Shown here piece after piece: positions 38,834 to 49,419 of a DNA stretch of 64,000 bases. The notes beneath the pieces are model-generated. The model was not told the origin of the DNA. It searched no databases and worked only from the letters and a program-made list of their open reading frames with translations. The DNA lies in assembly GCF_001026695.1 (NCBI RefSeq), contig NZ_LDNB01000012.1:143813-207812 (forward strand), read 5' to 3'. Made by a program: the position numbers and the translations under genes. The stretch is from Neobacillus vireti. GTDB lineage: Bacteria > Bacillota > Bacilli > Bacillales > Cytobacillaceae. Within the stretch, counting starts at the first letter, position 1. Every line of letters starts with the position of its first letter.

Positions 38834-39769
38834 ATGAAAAGTTTGAAAAAATTAAGCCTTGTTACATTATTTGCAGCATTAATGGTATTTATGGCTGCTT
38901 GTGGGGGCGGAGCTTCGAAAGACAACACGAGTGGAACAGACAAGAAAGATGATACAACTCCAAAAACTGAAGAAAAACAAGAAATTTCCGGTTCATTAAC
39001 CGTTTCTGGTTCCTCTGCTATGCAGCCATTAGTCGCAGCTGCAGCTGAAGAATTTATGAATGAAAATCCAAAAGCTGATATTCAAGTAACTGCTGGCGGA
39101 TCTGGTACTGGTCTTTCACAAGTTTCTGAAGGATCTGTACAAATCGGTAACTCAGACGTATTTGCAGAAGAAAAAATTCCTGATAAAGCAAGCGAGCTTG
39201 TTGATCATAAAGTTGCTGTTGTAGGTATGACTGCAGCGGTTAATCCTAAAGTTGGCATTAAAGATATTAAAAAAGCAGATTTAATTAAAGTGTTCACTGG
39301 AAAAATTACCAACTGGAAAGAACTTGGCGGCAAAGATCAAAAGATCGTTCTTGTAAATCGTCCTGATTCTTCAGGAACACGTGCAATTTTCAATAAGTTT
39401 GCACTTGATGGTGCAACACCAGCTGAAGGAATTACTGAGGACTCTTCAAACACGGTTAAAAAGATTATCAATGAAACAGATGGTGCAATTGGTTACCTTG
39501 CATTCTCATACTTCACTGATGATTCTGTGACACCACTTGCTATCGATGGTGTAGAACCAACGGAAGAAAATGTACAATCTGGTAAATTTCCAGTATGGGC
39601 TTACCAACATTCTTATACTAAAGGCGAAGCTGACGGCTTAGCAAAAGCTTTCCTAGAGTATTTAATGTCAGATGAAATCCAAACTACCTTATTAAAGGAA
39701 CAGGGCTACCTTCCTGTCACAAAAATGAAGGTAGAACGTGATGCAAAAGGAAATCAAAAAGATTTATAA
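38834..39769 (+). CDS. pstS: Phosphate-binding lipoprotein PstS
   Basis: Extracellular solute-binding lipoprotein of the high-affinity phosphate importer. Signal peptide with lipobox FMAAC (C23), Thr/Lys-rich linker (~30-50), then a PstS fold with phosphate-loop segments VSGSSAMQPL, AGGSGTGLSQV and NRPDSSGTRAIF. 311 residues. AGGGGGAA precedes the ATG. Confidence 0.97.
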   Translation: MKSLKKLSLVTLFAALMVFMAACGGGASKDNTSGTDKKDDTTPKTEEKQEISGSLTVSGSSAMQPLVAAAAEEFMNENPKADIQVTAGGSGTGLSQVSEGSVQIGNSDVFAEEKIPDKASELVDHKVAVVGMTAAVNPKVGIKDIKKADLIKVFTGKITNWKELGGKDQKIVLVNRPDSSGTRAIFNKFALDGATPAEGITEDSSNTVKKIINETDGAIGYLAFSYFTDDSVTPLAIDGVEPTEENVQSGKFPVWAYQHSYTKGEADGLAKAFLEYLMSDEIQTTLLKEQGYLPVTKMKVERDAKGNQKDL

Positions 39770-39854
39770 GTTGAATAAATAAATGGATAAAAAAGGGTAA
39801 GTGCAGATATGCATTTACCCTATTATGACGTATTTTAGGGGTGTTTGGTGCATT

Positions 39855-40775
39855 ATGGAAAAGATTATTCCTGCAAAGGAAAGATTGACAAAATCCTCAA
39901 AAAATAGGATGGACGGGGAATTACGTGGAAAAATTCTAGTAATTTTATGTGCCGTAATCATGATATCTGCAACCATATCCATTACTATTTTTCTAGGCAC
40001 AAAAGGTTTACAATCATTTATTAAAAATGGTGTTAGTCTTATTGAGTTCTTAACCAGTACACACTGGAATCCTACAAATCAAGCCAGTCCGGAATATGGT
40101 GCCTTGCCGTTTATTTTCGGTTCATTTGCCGTCACCTTCCTTGCGGCGCTTATTGCGGCACCATTAGGAATTGGCGCTGCGATCTTTATGACGGAAATTG
40201 CTCCTTCATGGGGAAGAAAAATATTACAGCCAGTCGTCGAGCTATTAGTTGGAATTCCATCTGTTGTTTATGGATTCATCGGGCTTACAGTATTAGTTCC
40301 ATTTGTAAGGGCACATGTGGGTGGACTAGGCTTTAGTTTGCTTTCCGGGATGATTGTCCTATCGGTTATGATTTTGCCAACGATCACTTCGATTGCAACA
40401 GATGCAATGGGCACCTTGCCAAAAAATTTAAGAGAAGGCTCTTACGCACTTGGTGCAACTCGGTGGCAAACGATTCGAAAGGTGCTAATTCCTGCAGCCC
40501 TTCCAGGCCTCCTGACTGCGGTTGTTTTGGGGATGGCTCGGGCATTTGGGGAAGCATTAGCTGTTCAAATGGTCATTGGAAACGTAAGAAATTTACCATC
40601 AAGCATTTTAGATGCATCAGCTACTTTAACAACAATTATTACATTAAATATGGGACATACCACTTACGGAAGTGTGGAAAATAATACCCTATGGTCGATG
40701 GGCTTAATTTTATTAGTTATGTCATTTGCCTTTATTCTGCTCATCCGCTATCTATCATCAAGGAGGAAGCTGTAA
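39855..40775 (+). CDS. pstC: Phosphate ABC transporter permease PstC
   Basis: Membrane subunit with about six segments and the binding-protein-dependent permease EAA loop (ALGATRWQTIRKVLIPAALPG, ~205-225). 306 residues from the ATG at 39855 (MEKIIPAKERL), AGGGGTG upstream. Its stop overlaps the pstA start. Confidence 0.95.
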   Translation: MEKIIPAKERLTKSSKNRMDGELRGKILVILCAVIMISATISITIFLGTKGLQSFIKNGVSLIEFLTSTHWNPTNQASPEYGALPFIFGSFAVTFLAALIAAPLGIGAAIFMTEIAPSWGRKILQPVVELLVGIPSVVYGFIGLTVLVPFVRAHVGGLGFSLLSGMIVLSVMILPTITSIATDAMGTLPKNLREGSYALGATRWQTIRKVLIPAALPGLLTAVVLGMARAFGEALAVQMVIGNVRNLPSSILDASATLTTIITLNMGHTTYGSVENNTLWSMGLILLVMSFAFILLIRYLSSRRKL

Positions 40776-41662
40776 TGAAAAGTAAAACAGCTGACCGAAT
40801 TGCAACAGGCGTATTTGTTGCTATTGCTATTATCATTGTTTCTATACTTGTTGGATTATTCTCTTATATTTTGGTCAATGGATTTAAATACATTTCCTGG
40901 GATTTTTTAACTACCCCTTCAAGCAATATTCGTGCGGGTGGAGGAATTCGAGACCAGTTATTTAACTCCTTTTATATCTTACTCCTTACCATGATTATTG
41001 CTGTTCCGCTTGGCGTTGGCGGGGGAATCTATATGGCGGAATATGCGAAACCGGGAAAATTAACAGACACTATTCGTTCCTGTATTGAAGTGTTAGCATC
41101 GCTGCCATCAATCGTAATCGGAATGTTCGGATTATTGGTGTTTGTTAACGTAACAGGTTGGGGATATACGATTTTAGGAGGAGCTCTAGCACTTACAGTC
41201 TTTAATTTGCCCGTTATCGTACGTGTGAGCGAGGATTCGATTCGGACTGTTCCTCGGGATCTGAAAGAGGCTAGTCTTGCCTTAGGTATTACTCATTGGC
41301 ATACTATAAAAACCGTCTTATTACCTAGTGCTTTCCCATCGATATTAACGGGGATCATTCTTGCAGCTGGACGTGTGTTTGGAGAAGCAGCAGCATTATT
41401 GTTTACAGCAGGACTTTCAACTCCAAGACTTGATTATGCAAATTGGAATCCTTTTTCTGAGCAATCTCCATTAAATATTTTCAGGCCGGCTGAAACGCTC
41501 GCCGTTCACATTTGGTCTGTTAACACACAAGGGTTAATACCCGATGTTGAAGCGGTCTCGAATGGTTCTGCTGCTGTATTAGTCATTTCAGTCCTACTCT
41601 TTAACCTTTTAGCTAGATGGATTGGAAGTATCATTACGAAGAAAATTACAGCAACTAAATAA
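40775..41662 (+). CDS. pstA: Phosphate ABC transporter permease PstA
   Basis: Second membrane subunit, 295 residues, with the EAA loop ALGITHWHTIKTVLLPSAFPS (~170-190). AAGGAGGAAG lies upstream and the ATG overlaps the pstC stop by one base (TAATG), so translation is coupled. Confidence 0.95.
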   Translation: MKSKTADRIATGVFVAIAIIIVSILVGLFSYILVNGFKYISWDFLTTPSSNIRAGGGIRDQLFNSFYILLLTMIIAVPLGVGGGIYMAEYAKPGKLTDTIRSCIEVLASLPSIVIGMFGLLVFVNVTGWGYTILGGALALTVFNLPVIVRVSEDSIRTVPRDLKEASLALGITHWHTIKTVLLPSAFPSILTGIILAAGRVFGEAAALLFTAGLSTPRLDYANWNPFSEQSPLNIFRPAETLAVHIWSVNTQGLIPDVEAVSNGSAAVLVISVLLFNLLARWIGSIITKKITATK

Positions 41663-41679
41663 AGGGCAGGTGAGAACGG

Positions 41680-42501
41680 ATGGTTACGACTCTTTTGGAA
41701 AAAGAAATTGGTGAACAAACAATACAATCAACCGTCCCGTTGCAAATGGAACATATTTTAAATGTGCATGATTTAGAAATATTTTATGGTGAAAAACGTG
41801 CCGTTAACGGTATTTCTATGGATATAGAAAAAAATGCTGTAACGGCTTTAATAGGACCTTCAGGCTGTGGTAAGTCGACATTTTTAAGAAGCATTAATCG
41901 GATGAATGACCTGATTCCAGGTGCAAGAGCGCAAGGTGAGATTATGTATGAGGACCTTAATATTTTGTCAGAACAAATAAATGTCGTGGCATTACGAAAA
42001 GAAATTGGAATGGTATTTCAAAAGCCGAATCCCTTTCCAAAATCCATCTATGGAAATATAACGCATGCCTTAAAGTTCAGTGGAATAAAAAAGAAAAGTC
42101 AGCTTGATGAAATTGTTGAGGAAAGTCTGCAAAAAGCGGCATTATGGGATGAAGTAAAAGATAGACTTCATAAATCCGCCTTATCACTTTCGGGAGGGCA
42201 GCAACAGCGGCTTTGCATCGCTCGAACAATTGCGATGAAACCGACTGTCATGCTTCTTGATGAACCATCTTCGGCATTGGACCCTATTTCTAACGCAAAA
42301 GTTGAAGATTTAATTGTGGAATTGAAAAAGGATTATTCGATCATCATTGTCACTCATAATATGCAGCAGGCATCGCGAATTTCCGATAAAACGGCCTTCT
42401 TTTTAAGCGGTGATTTGGTTGAATATGATGCAACTGAAAAAATCTTCACCAATCCTTCTGTGAAAAAGACGGAAGAATATATTTCCGGAAGGTTTGGATA
42501 A
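41680..42501 (+). CDS. pstB: Phosphate ABC transporter ATPase PstB, copy 1
   Basis: ATPase of the Pst importer. Walker [10 protein letters not shown], signature [16 protein letters not shown], Walker B VMLLDEP. 273 residues with a ~25-residue N-terminal extension relative to copy 2. First of two adjacent paralogues, as in B. subtilis (pstBA and pstBB). Confidence 0.95.
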   Translation: MVTTLLEKEIGEQTIQSTVPLQMEHILNVHDLEIFYGEKRAVNGISMDIEKNAVTALIGPSGCGKSTFLRSINRMNDLIPGARAQGEIMYEDLNILSEQINVVALRKEIGMVFQKPNPFPKSIYGNITHALKFSGIKKKSQLDEIVEESLQKAALWDEVKDRLHKSALSLSGGQQQRLCIARTIAMKPTVMLLDEPSSALDPISNAKVEDLIVELKKDYSIIIVTHNMQQASRISDKTAFFLSGDLVEYDATEKIFTNPSVKKTEEYISGRFG

Positions 42502-42513
42502 GGGGGAAATAGA

Positions 42514-43287
42514 ATGTCAACTCCGACATTGACAAGACAGGTATTTGATATAATGGATTTGAATTTATGGTATGGTGATCATCATGCCTTAAAAAACATC
42601 AACTTTCCGATTAACAAAAAAGAGGTAACAGCGATTATCGGACCGTCCGGGTGCGGTAAATCCACTTTTATTAAAACACTAAATTTGATGATTAATATGG
42701 TTCCGAAGGTGAAAATGACCGGAGAAATTAACTTTAACGAGAAAAATATTTTAGACGAGAAAATCGACCTTGTAGAACTTCGTAAAAATGTTGGCATGGT
42801 TTTTCAGAAGGGCAATCCTTTTCCACAATCGATTTATGATAATGTCGCGTATGGTCCGAGAGTACATGGAATCACTAAAAAGAAACATCTTGATGAGCTT
42901 GTCATCAAAGCACTAATGGATGTCGCTTTATGGGAAGAAGTAAAGGATCGCTTAACTGCTCCTGCCTTAGGATTATCCGGAGGGCAACAACAGCGGCTTT
43001 GTATCGCTAGAGCTTTAGCAACAAAACCGGATGTTTTGTTAATGGATGAGCCAACTTCTGCCTTGGACCCGATATCAACCTTGAAAATCGAGGAACTGAT
43101 TTTAGAATTGAAAGAAAAATATACGATTGTGATTGTTACCCATAATATGCAGCAAGCATCACGTGTGTCCGATAAGACTGCTTTCTTTTTAATGGGGGAA
43201 TTAATTGAACTGGATTCAACTTCGACTATTTTTTCAAATCCAAAAGACTCACGGACTGAAGGTTATATTACAGGAAGATTCGGATGA
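42514..43287 (+). CDS. pstB: Phosphate ABC transporter ATPase PstB, copy 2
   Basis: 257 residues, clearly paralogous to the preceding gene over its whole length (shared [12 protein letters not shown] end, [31 protein letters not shown]). GGGGGAAA upstream of the ATG. The pair probably arose by tandem duplication before the genus diverged. Confidence 0.95.
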   Translation: MSTPTLTRQVFDIMDLNLWYGDHHALKNINFPINKKEVTAIIGPSGCGKSTFIKTLNLMINMVPKVKMTGEINFNEKNILDEKIDLVELRKNVGMVFQKGNPFPQSIYDNVAYGPRVHGITKKKHLDELVIKALMDVALWEEVKDRLTAPALGLSGGQQQRLCIARALATKPDVLLMDEPTSALDPISTLKIEELILELKEKYTIVIVTHNMQQASRVSDKTAFFLMGELIELDSTSTIFSNPKDSRTEGYITGRFG

Positions 43288-43300
43288 TGGGGTGGCATAA

Positions 43301-43960
43301 ATGAGTACAAGAGCTAATTTTGATAACAATTTAAAAGAATTAAAAGAACTGCTTTTAGAAATGGCTCATAAGTCAGAACAGGCAATTAAGTACGCAATGA
43401 TTGCTTTACTAAATCAAGACATGAAAATGGCGAAAAAAGTAATTGAAGGCGATAATGAAATCGATGATTTGGAAGATGCAATTAACAATAAAGCATTATT
43501 ATTAATTGCCAGGGAATCTCCCGTGGCAACCGATCTGAGAAAAATTAGTGTCGCATTAAAAGTTTCTTCAGAAGTGGAGCGGTTGGCGGATATCGCCGTA
43601 AATATTGCCAAATCGGCAGAGCACATTGGTAATGAAAAGCACTTTAAAGAAATCATCGATATTCCAAAAATGATGGAATTAGCATTAGAAATGGTTTCTG
43701 AATCAATAACAGCCTACTATTCCGAAGATATTGAACTGGCTAAAAAATGTGCCAATAAAGATGATGCCGTAGATAAAATGTTCGGTGACTTGGTACATGA
43801 GCTCCTAAGCTTTATCCCGCAAAATCCTAACGCAACAAACCAGATTATCCAGTTAGCGTTTGTTTGCAGGTTTATCGAACGAATCGCAGACCATTCAACC
43901 AATATCGCAGAGAATGTAGTATACCTAGTGACCGGAAAACGCATTAATTTAAATGCCTAG
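43301..43960 (+). CDS. phoU: Phosphate signalling regulator PhoU
   Basis: All-helical protein, 219 residues, two PhoU repeats (~15-105 and ~115-210) with metal-site segments such as EIDDLEDAIN and RFIERIADHSTNIAENV. It links Pst transport activity to the PhoPR system. Last gene of the operon; a terminator follows. Confidence 0.95.
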   Translation: MSTRANFDNNLKELKELLLEMAHKSEQAIKYAMIALLNQDMKMAKKVIEGDNEIDDLEDAINNKALLLIARESPVATDLRKISVALKVSSEVERLADIAVNIAKSAEHIGNEKHFKEIIDIPKMMELALEMVSESITAYYSEDIELAKKCANKDDAVDKMFGDLVHELLSFIPQNPNATNQIIQLAFVCRFIERIADHSTNIAENVVYLVTGKRINLNA

Positions 43961-43979
43961 TAGTTAAATTGAATAAATG

Positions 43980-44018
43980 AAAGATGAAGCCGATCGTTTA
44001 GGCTTCATCTTTTTTTTG
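43980..44018 (+). terminator. Intrinsic terminator of the pst operon
   Basis: AAAGATGAAGCC / GGCTTCATCTTT with a T8 tail. Confidence 0.9.
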
Positions 44019-44219
44019 TTTTGGCTGAAAACTTTGTCAAAAATGAAAAATGAAAATATCAAATGAATGTCGAAAATCCAATATAATTCTTTTCTTTTTT
44101 AGACTACATAAAAATTTTATTACTGAACATCATCTGTACGTAGGACCGGCAAAATCCGACAAATTGTGTTTATTGTCTGCCTGCCCATCTGGTGATACGA
44201 TTAAATTAACAACTAATAT
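44019..44219. other. Intergenic region upstream of the DUF4912 gene
   Basis: About 200 nt. An open frame of 76 codons (44050-44280) has no ribosome site and unconvincing composition. The stretch 44140-44200 (GGACCGGCAAAATCC ...) has some GC content but I could not fold it into a known RNA class. Confidence 0.4.
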
Positions 44220-44247
44220 GAATATTTTGTTTGTTATAGCATATATT
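44220..44247 (+). promoter_or_regulatory. Sigma-E-like promoter upstream of the DUF4912/GT4 genes
   Basis: GAATATT (44220-44226), 13-nt spacer, CATATATT (44240-44247). The -35 fits the sigma-E consensus KMATATT fully and the -10 fits CATACAnT with one mismatch; the spacer is at the short end. This suggests mother-cell expression in sporulation. Confidence 0.5.
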
Positions 44248-44272
44248 GATAGTTTGCAGAATGGAGGAAGCT

Positions 44273-44794
44273 ATGATTAAGGATATGGTCAGCCCAGCAC
44301 CCCCAGAGTTTGTTCCATTAAAGGGTGAACTTGCAGCGAAACTTGTGACCCCTAGAAAAATGATTCTTTTCTGGGAGGTATCCGAATTACCCGAAAAAAT
44401 TATTGAACTATTTTTTAACTGCAGGTTCGAAAATCTTGTTCCAGTTGTTCGGATTTATGATGTTACGGATATTATTTTTAATGGGAAAAATGCCCGTCAT
44501 TATTATGAAATTACCGTTCCCTATCAGAGTGGACACTGGTTTATTAAAGGATTGGCACCAAATCGGTGCTATACAGCTGAATTAGGCGTTCATTTATTGG
44601 ATGCTAACTTTTTTCCTCTCTTCAGGTCAAACTGCATTCAAACCCCAGCGTCGACATTGTTAAATGGGATTGAGTTACATCGGGATATCATTCAATATCA
44701 GCAATATGAGGACCACCCGCCAAAATGGGTGGATCATGTAAGCACATATAGCTATTATCTGAAATCAAACCTGCTGGAGGAGAAAAATGGTTAA
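44273..44794 (+). CDS. DUF4912 domain protein
   Basis: 173 residues. DUF4912-like beta-rich domain with KMILFWEVSE (~30-39), VRIYDVTDI, HYYEITVPYQSGHWFIKGLAPN and YTAELGVH. DUF4912 proteins are often encoded beside glycosyltransferases or glucan-branching enzymes, and here a GT4 gene follows with an 8-nt overlap. The start at 44273 has GGAGG 6 nt upstream. A carbohydrate-related role is inferred; none is proven. Confidence 0.8.
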   Translation: MIKDMVSPAPPEFVPLKGELAAKLVTPRKMILFWEVSELPEKIIELFFNCRFENLVPVVRIYDVTDIIFNGKNARHYYEITVPYQSGHWFIKGLAPNRCYTAELGVHLLDANFFPLFRSNCIQTPASTLLNGIELHRDIIQYQQYEDHPPKWVDHVSTYSYYLKSNLLEEKNG

Positions 44795-46037
44795 AACATT
44801 CTCCAAACAAGTTGACATGAACCAAAAAAGCTGGAGATTGAAAATATTGATGCTTTGCTGGGAATATCCCCCAAATATAGTTGGCGGTCTTTCGCGTCAC
44901 GTGTTCGGATTATCGGTTCATTTGGCAGCAATGGGTCATGAGGTTCATGTAGTAACAGCTGGAAATGAGAGCCTTTCATCATTTGAAAAGAGTAATAGTG
45001 TGAATGTTCATCGTGTCAAACCAATTAATGAGCAGGATGATAATTTTCTTTCCTGGATAGGTGGGCTTAATTTAGCAATGGCTTTTAAGGTGGAAAAATT
45101 AGCAGAAGAAATAAATTTTGACCTTATTCACGCTCATGACTGGCTGGTCGGTTCCGCTGCTATTGCTTTAAAGGATTTACTGGCCCTTCCGCTCCTTGCG
45201 ACAATTCATGCTACAGAACATGGACGCCATAATGGCATTCATACGGAAATGCAGCTGTTTATCCATGAAAAAGAGCTGCAGTTAATTACATGGGCAGATC
45301 AATTAATCGTTTGCAGTGAATACATGAGGGATGAACTCCTTTTGGTTTTTAACGCTCGAGCTGATAGGTTGGCGGTTATTCCGAATGGGATTGACCCGTT
45401 GACAGCAGAACGAACAACAGAAGAAATTTGTCCCGGCCTAAAGCAAAGAAAGTATATTTTTTCGCTTGGGAGAATTGTAAAAGAAAAAGGATTTGAAACC
45501 ATTATTGAGGCGGCATTCAATTCTAAAGAGAATGGTCAAAGCTATTTTTTCGTTATTGCAGGTAAAGGACCTATGCTTGAGACTTATCGGCGTCAGGTTG
45601 TTGATTGGAAATTAGAAAACTTTGTGGCATTTATAGGTTATATTACCGATGAACAAAGGATTGGACTCATCGAAGGATGTGAAATGGCTGTCATTCCAAG
45701 TTTGTATGAGCCATTCGGAATTGCCGCACTTGAAACAATGGTTCTTGGGAAACCTACGATTGTGTCCAATACAGGCGGAATAAAAGGGATTGTGAAGCAT
45801 TTGCAAACAGGATTATTGATGGTCCCAGGAGATGCAGGAAGTCTGTTAGAACAGATTGACTTTTTATTGCAAAATCCCCAAAGAGCAAGGGAAATTGGTA
45901 AGAGGGGAAGCCAAATTGTTAAAAGTTTGTATGGCTGGAACAGGATAGCTACAGAAACAAGCAGAGTTATGGAAGATACTCTGTTAAACAAACGAATGAA
46001 TGAGTTTAAGCAAGCGGAAACACCAAATAAATTGTAA
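44787..46037 (+). CDS. Glycosyltransferase family 4 (glycogen-synthase-like)
   Basis: GT-B retaining glycosyltransferase, 416 residues. The N-terminal half has ILMLCWEYPPNIVGGLSRHV (donor/acceptor loop GGLSRH typical of GT4/GT5 starch-glycogen-like enzymes) and HAHDW. The C-terminal half has FSLGRIVKEKGFETIIEA, GKGPMLE and the E-x7-E motif EPFGIAALE (~305-313). Position between phoU and rpmG corresponds to yqgM in B. subtilis. Coupled to the DUF4912 gene. Acceptor unknown. Confidence 0.87.
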   Translation: MVKTFSKQVDMNQKSWRLKILMLCWEYPPNIVGGLSRHVFGLSVHLAAMGHEVHVVTAGNESLSSFEKSNSVNVHRVKPINEQDDNFLSWIGGLNLAMAFKVEKLAEEINFDLIHAHDWLVGSAAIALKDLLALPLLATIHATEHGRHNGIHTEMQLFIHEKELQLITWADQLIVCSEYMRDELLLVFNARADRLAVIPNGIDPLTAERTTEEICPGLKQRKYIFSLGRIVKEKGFETIIEAAFNSKENGQSYFFVIAGKGPMLETYRRQVVDWKLENFVAFIGYITDEQRIGLIEGCEMAVIPSLYEPFGIAALETMVLGKPTIVSNTGGIKGIVKHLQTGLLMVPGDAGSLLEQIDFLLQNPQRAREIGKRGSQIVKSLYGWNRIATETSRVMEDTLLNKRMNEFKQAETPNKL

Positions 46038-46051
46038 ATAAGGTGTAAATG

Positions 46052-46675
46052 ATGATAAATCTAACAGAATCACAAAATAATCAGCAGATTCCTAAACATC
46101 AGCAGCCATTCGAAACACTGCAATTTATTCCTGGGATTTGGGTAAATGGCATGTCCTTTTGGCTGCAAAACTGTACAGAAAAGGTCATTTACAATGAAGA
46201 GTTAGTAATTAAAGTTAAACCGGACCAAGTCCACTCGAAAATTCGGCTTGCTCATATTTATGTGAGTAATCACAGCGAGCAAAAAAAAGAAATAAAAGTT
46301 TTAGCGATGCACCATTATTCGACTATAAGACAAGATAACGTAACATTTATTTCACCGACAGATAAAAGGATTTTTCACCATTCAAATAACCATGTTTTTC
46401 TTGTTAATGGGCAATTTCATGGAGAAGGGTTGAAAGAGTATACGACAATACCGCAATGGTATGCATATACAGATCAAATTTGGAGTTCCGTGCAAAGGGG
46501 TTCCTTAAAGTATCAGCCATTAGCCAAAGGTCCTGCAGCGAGTATATTCGCCATGAAAGTGTCAGTGGAGCCAAGGGAGACTAGTAGAATGACCACTTGG
46601 TCTATAACGGGCACTAACAAAAATGAATTAATTTCAATGGAGGAAGGTCTTTTAAAAAGAATTGATACCCTTTAA
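46052..46675 (+). CDS. Unrecognised protein of the glycosyltransferase cluster
   Basis: 207 residues; I do not recognise a family. Alternating hydrophobic pattern (KIRLAHIYVSNHSEQKKEIK ... NVTFISPTDKRIFHH ... SIFAMKVSVEPRE) suggests a beta-sandwich. No signal peptide or membrane segment. Aromatic-rich segments (IPGIWVNGMSFWLQN, IPQWYAYTDQIWSS) would fit carbohydrate contacts. It lies 14 nt after the GT4 gene with AGGTG six nt before the second of two adjacent ATGs, so it is probably the third gene of that operon. Confidence 0.7.
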   Translation: MINLTESQNNQQIPKHQQPFETLQFIPGIWVNGMSFWLQNCTEKVIYNEELVIKVKPDQVHSKIRLAHIYVSNHSEQKKEIKVLAMHHYSTIRQDNVTFISPTDKRIFHHSNNHVFLVNGQFHGEGLKEYTTIPQWYAYTDQIWSSVQRGSLKYQPLAKGPAASIFAMKVSVEPRETSRMTTWSITGTNKNELISMEEGLLKRIDTL

Positions 46676-46828
46676 CTTTGATAACAGTCAAGTATCCACC
46701 CAGCAGCTAGAGTACGTCAAAAAAGGGTTTTTCTTTTCTTTAAAAACAGACTAGCATTTCCTTTTGATAAATGATATTATAGAAAAGTCGTATGATTGAA
46801 TAGCTTAATCGTTTGGAGGGAAATAAAC

Positions 46829-46978
46829 ATGCGTGTGAATATTACATTAGCTTGCACTGAGTGTGGAGATCGTAACTATATTTCAACAAAAAATAAACGT
46901 AATAATCCAGATCGTCTTGAGCTTAAAAAATATTGCCCAAGAGAAAAACGTACAACTGCACACCGCGAAACAAAATAA
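46829..46978 (+). CDS. rpmG: 50S ribosomal protein L33
   Basis: 49-residue ribosomal protein with CTEC (C9, C12) and a single later cysteine (YCPRE, C36), so three of the four possible zinc ligands. This resembles RpmGA of B. subtilis. The start at 46829 ([12 protein letters not shown]) has TTGGAGGG upstream; the longer TTG reading is rejected. Confidence 0.95.
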   Translation: MRVNITLACTECGDRNYISTKNKRNNPDRLELKKYCPREKRTTAHRETK

Positions 46979-47006
46979 GCATCAGGGCTTCCTGTTGCTT
47001 TTTTTA
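46977..47006 (+). terminator. Intrinsic terminator after rpmG
   Basis: AAGCATCAGG / CCTGTTGCTT hairpin (one mismatch) with a T-run. Confidence 0.75.
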
Positions 47007-47034
47007 TTGCCTAAAAATAAGGAGACCTGCTAAA

Positions 47035-47601
47035 ATGAGTGATAAAATTTCCCTTCGAAAACAGATGAAAGAAACACTGGCATTGCTTTCAAAGCCCACA
47101 TATGAAGATTATTCCTATAAAATTGCAACTTCGCTTTTTGAAGATGAAAACTGGATACAAGCAAAAGTCGTTGGATTGACTGTTTCAAAAGCGCCAGAAG
47201 TAGATACCTATCAAATTATCCGTAAAGCATGGGAATTAGGAAAACAAGTGGCTGTTCCAAAATGTTACCCGGAGGAGCGAACGTTATCTTTCAGAATCCT
47301 AAGTGATTTCTCTCAGCTGGAATCCGTATACTACGGGTTATTGGAGCCGATTGTAGAACTGACAACAGAAGTTCCTTCAGCAGAAATGGATCTCTTAATT
47401 GTTCCTGGAGCGGCTTATACGAGAGAAGGGTATCGTTTAGGGTTTGGTGGAGGTTATTATGACCGGTATTTGACCAATTACTATGGTAAAACCCTATCAC
47501 TAGCATTTAGCGAGCAAATTATCCCTCAATTCCCAGTCGAAAAGCACGATATTCCCGTTTCAAAAATTATTACCAATCTTGAGATCATCCAAACAACATG
47601 A
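47035..47601 (+). CDS. yqgN: 5-formyltetrahydrofolate cyclo-ligase
   Basis: Converts 5-formyl-THF to 5,10-methenyl-THF with ATP. 188 residues with the family signature LIVPGAAYTREGYRLGFGGGYYDRYL (split here: LIVPGAAYTREG and RLGFGGGYYDRYL, ~122-147). The start at 47035 (MSDKISLRKQMKE) has AAGGAGA upstream. Overlaps the DUF92 gene by 4 nt. Confidence 0.94.
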   Translation: MSDKISLRKQMKETLALLSKPTYEDYSYKIATSLFEDENWIQAKVVGLTVSKAPEVDTYQIIRKAWELGKQVAVPKCYPEERTLSFRILSDFSQLESVYYGLLEPIVELTTEVPSAEMDLLIVPGAAYTREGYRLGFGGGYYDRYLTNYYGKTLSLAFSEQIIPQFPVEKHDIPVSKIITNLEIIQTT

Positions 47602-48386
47602 TGGAAACAATGAGTATTTTCGCTGTAATTATCTTAACAGGCTTCGCAGGTTACTTGTTAAAGTCATTGACGATATCAGGTGCTGTTGCGGCTGTTTTAG
47701 TTGGGCTGGCCGTCTTTCTTGGCTTTGGTGTAAATGGGTTGTTCCTGCTTGGTACATTCTTTTTAACTTCAAGTCTTTGGTCCAAATTTAAAAGTTCACA
47801 AAAAAGGACGATTGAAGAAAAACTAGCAAAGGGAGCAACAAGGGATTGGCGTCAAGTACTGGCAAATGGAGGGGCAGCAGGGCTATTTAGTTTCACCCAT
47901 TACGTTTCTGGTGATATTATCTGGTTAGTTGGATTTGCAGTTAGCCTTGCCAGTGCTAATTCTGATACATGGGCATCAGAAATTGGGTCTTTAAGCAAAA
48001 GGGATCCAATTTATATCCGTACCCTTAAACGAATAGAAAAAGGTACATCAGGCGCTGTAAGTGTGTTAGGAAGTCTAGCTGCACTTGCTGGTTCTCTTCT
48101 CATATCACTTATTAGTTTTTGGTTGTTCGATTTGGATTTCCTGTTTTGTTGGCTCATTTTTTTATTTGGTTATTTCGGGAATGTCATCGATACATTGATA
48201 GGTGCGTTTTATCAACAAGTATTTCAGTGTAACCATTGTGGAATTGAAACTGAAAAAAGAGTTCATTGTCATTTGCCGACGACCCGAATAAAAGGATTTC
48301 CAATAGTGGATAATGATATGGTTAATTTTCTTTCAGGCTTTTTAGCGGCATTGATGGCAATTGGAGTTTTTCAGTTTATTCAATAA
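47598..48386 (+). CDS. DUF92 integral membrane protein
   Basis: 262 residues, six or more membrane segments. DUF92 members include plant VTE6 (phytyl-phosphate kinase); the conserved NSDTWASEIGSLSK (~120-133) and GNVIDTLIGAFYQ (~194-206) blocks are present. A cytoplasmic loop holds CNHCGIETEKRVHCH, a possible metal site. The role in bacteria is not settled; a polyprenyl-phosphate or polyprenol kinase activity is a guess from the family. Coupled to the cyclo-ligase gene. Confidence 0.85.
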   Translation: MMETMSIFAVIILTGFAGYLLKSLTISGAVAAVLVGLAVFLGFGVNGLFLLGTFFLTSSLWSKFKSSQKRTIEEKLAKGATRDWRQVLANGGAAGLFSFTHYVSGDIIWLVGFAVSLASANSDTWASEIGSLSKRDPIYIRTLKRIEKGTSGAVSVLGSLAALAGSLLISLISFWLFDLDFLFCWLIFLFGYFGNVIDTLIGAFYQQVFQCNHCGIETEKRVHCHLPTTRIKGFPIVDNDMVNFLSGFLAALMAIGVFQFIQ

Positions 48387-49394
<1,008 letters not shown>

Positions 49395-49419
49395 GCTTTT
49401 AAAGGATTAAATTCTAATT

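Noticed and set aside
41680..43287. Two adjacent pstB genes considered as a recent duplication
   Set aside because: B. subtilis has the same pair and the copies differ substantially, so the duplication is old.
44130..44210. Possible riboswitch upstream of the DUF4912 gene
   Set aside because: I could not match GGACCGGCAAAATCC and its surroundings to a known class or fold a convincing structure.
44050..44280. 76-codon open frame upstream of the DUF4912 gene
   Set aside because: No ribosome site, AT-driven composition, and it overlaps the sigma-E-like promoter and the DUF4912 start.
46829..46978. L33 with three cysteines considered as a broken zinc ribbon
   Set aside because: As I recall the family, RpmGA-type L33 proteins commonly have this three-cysteine pattern, so it is not evidence of decay.
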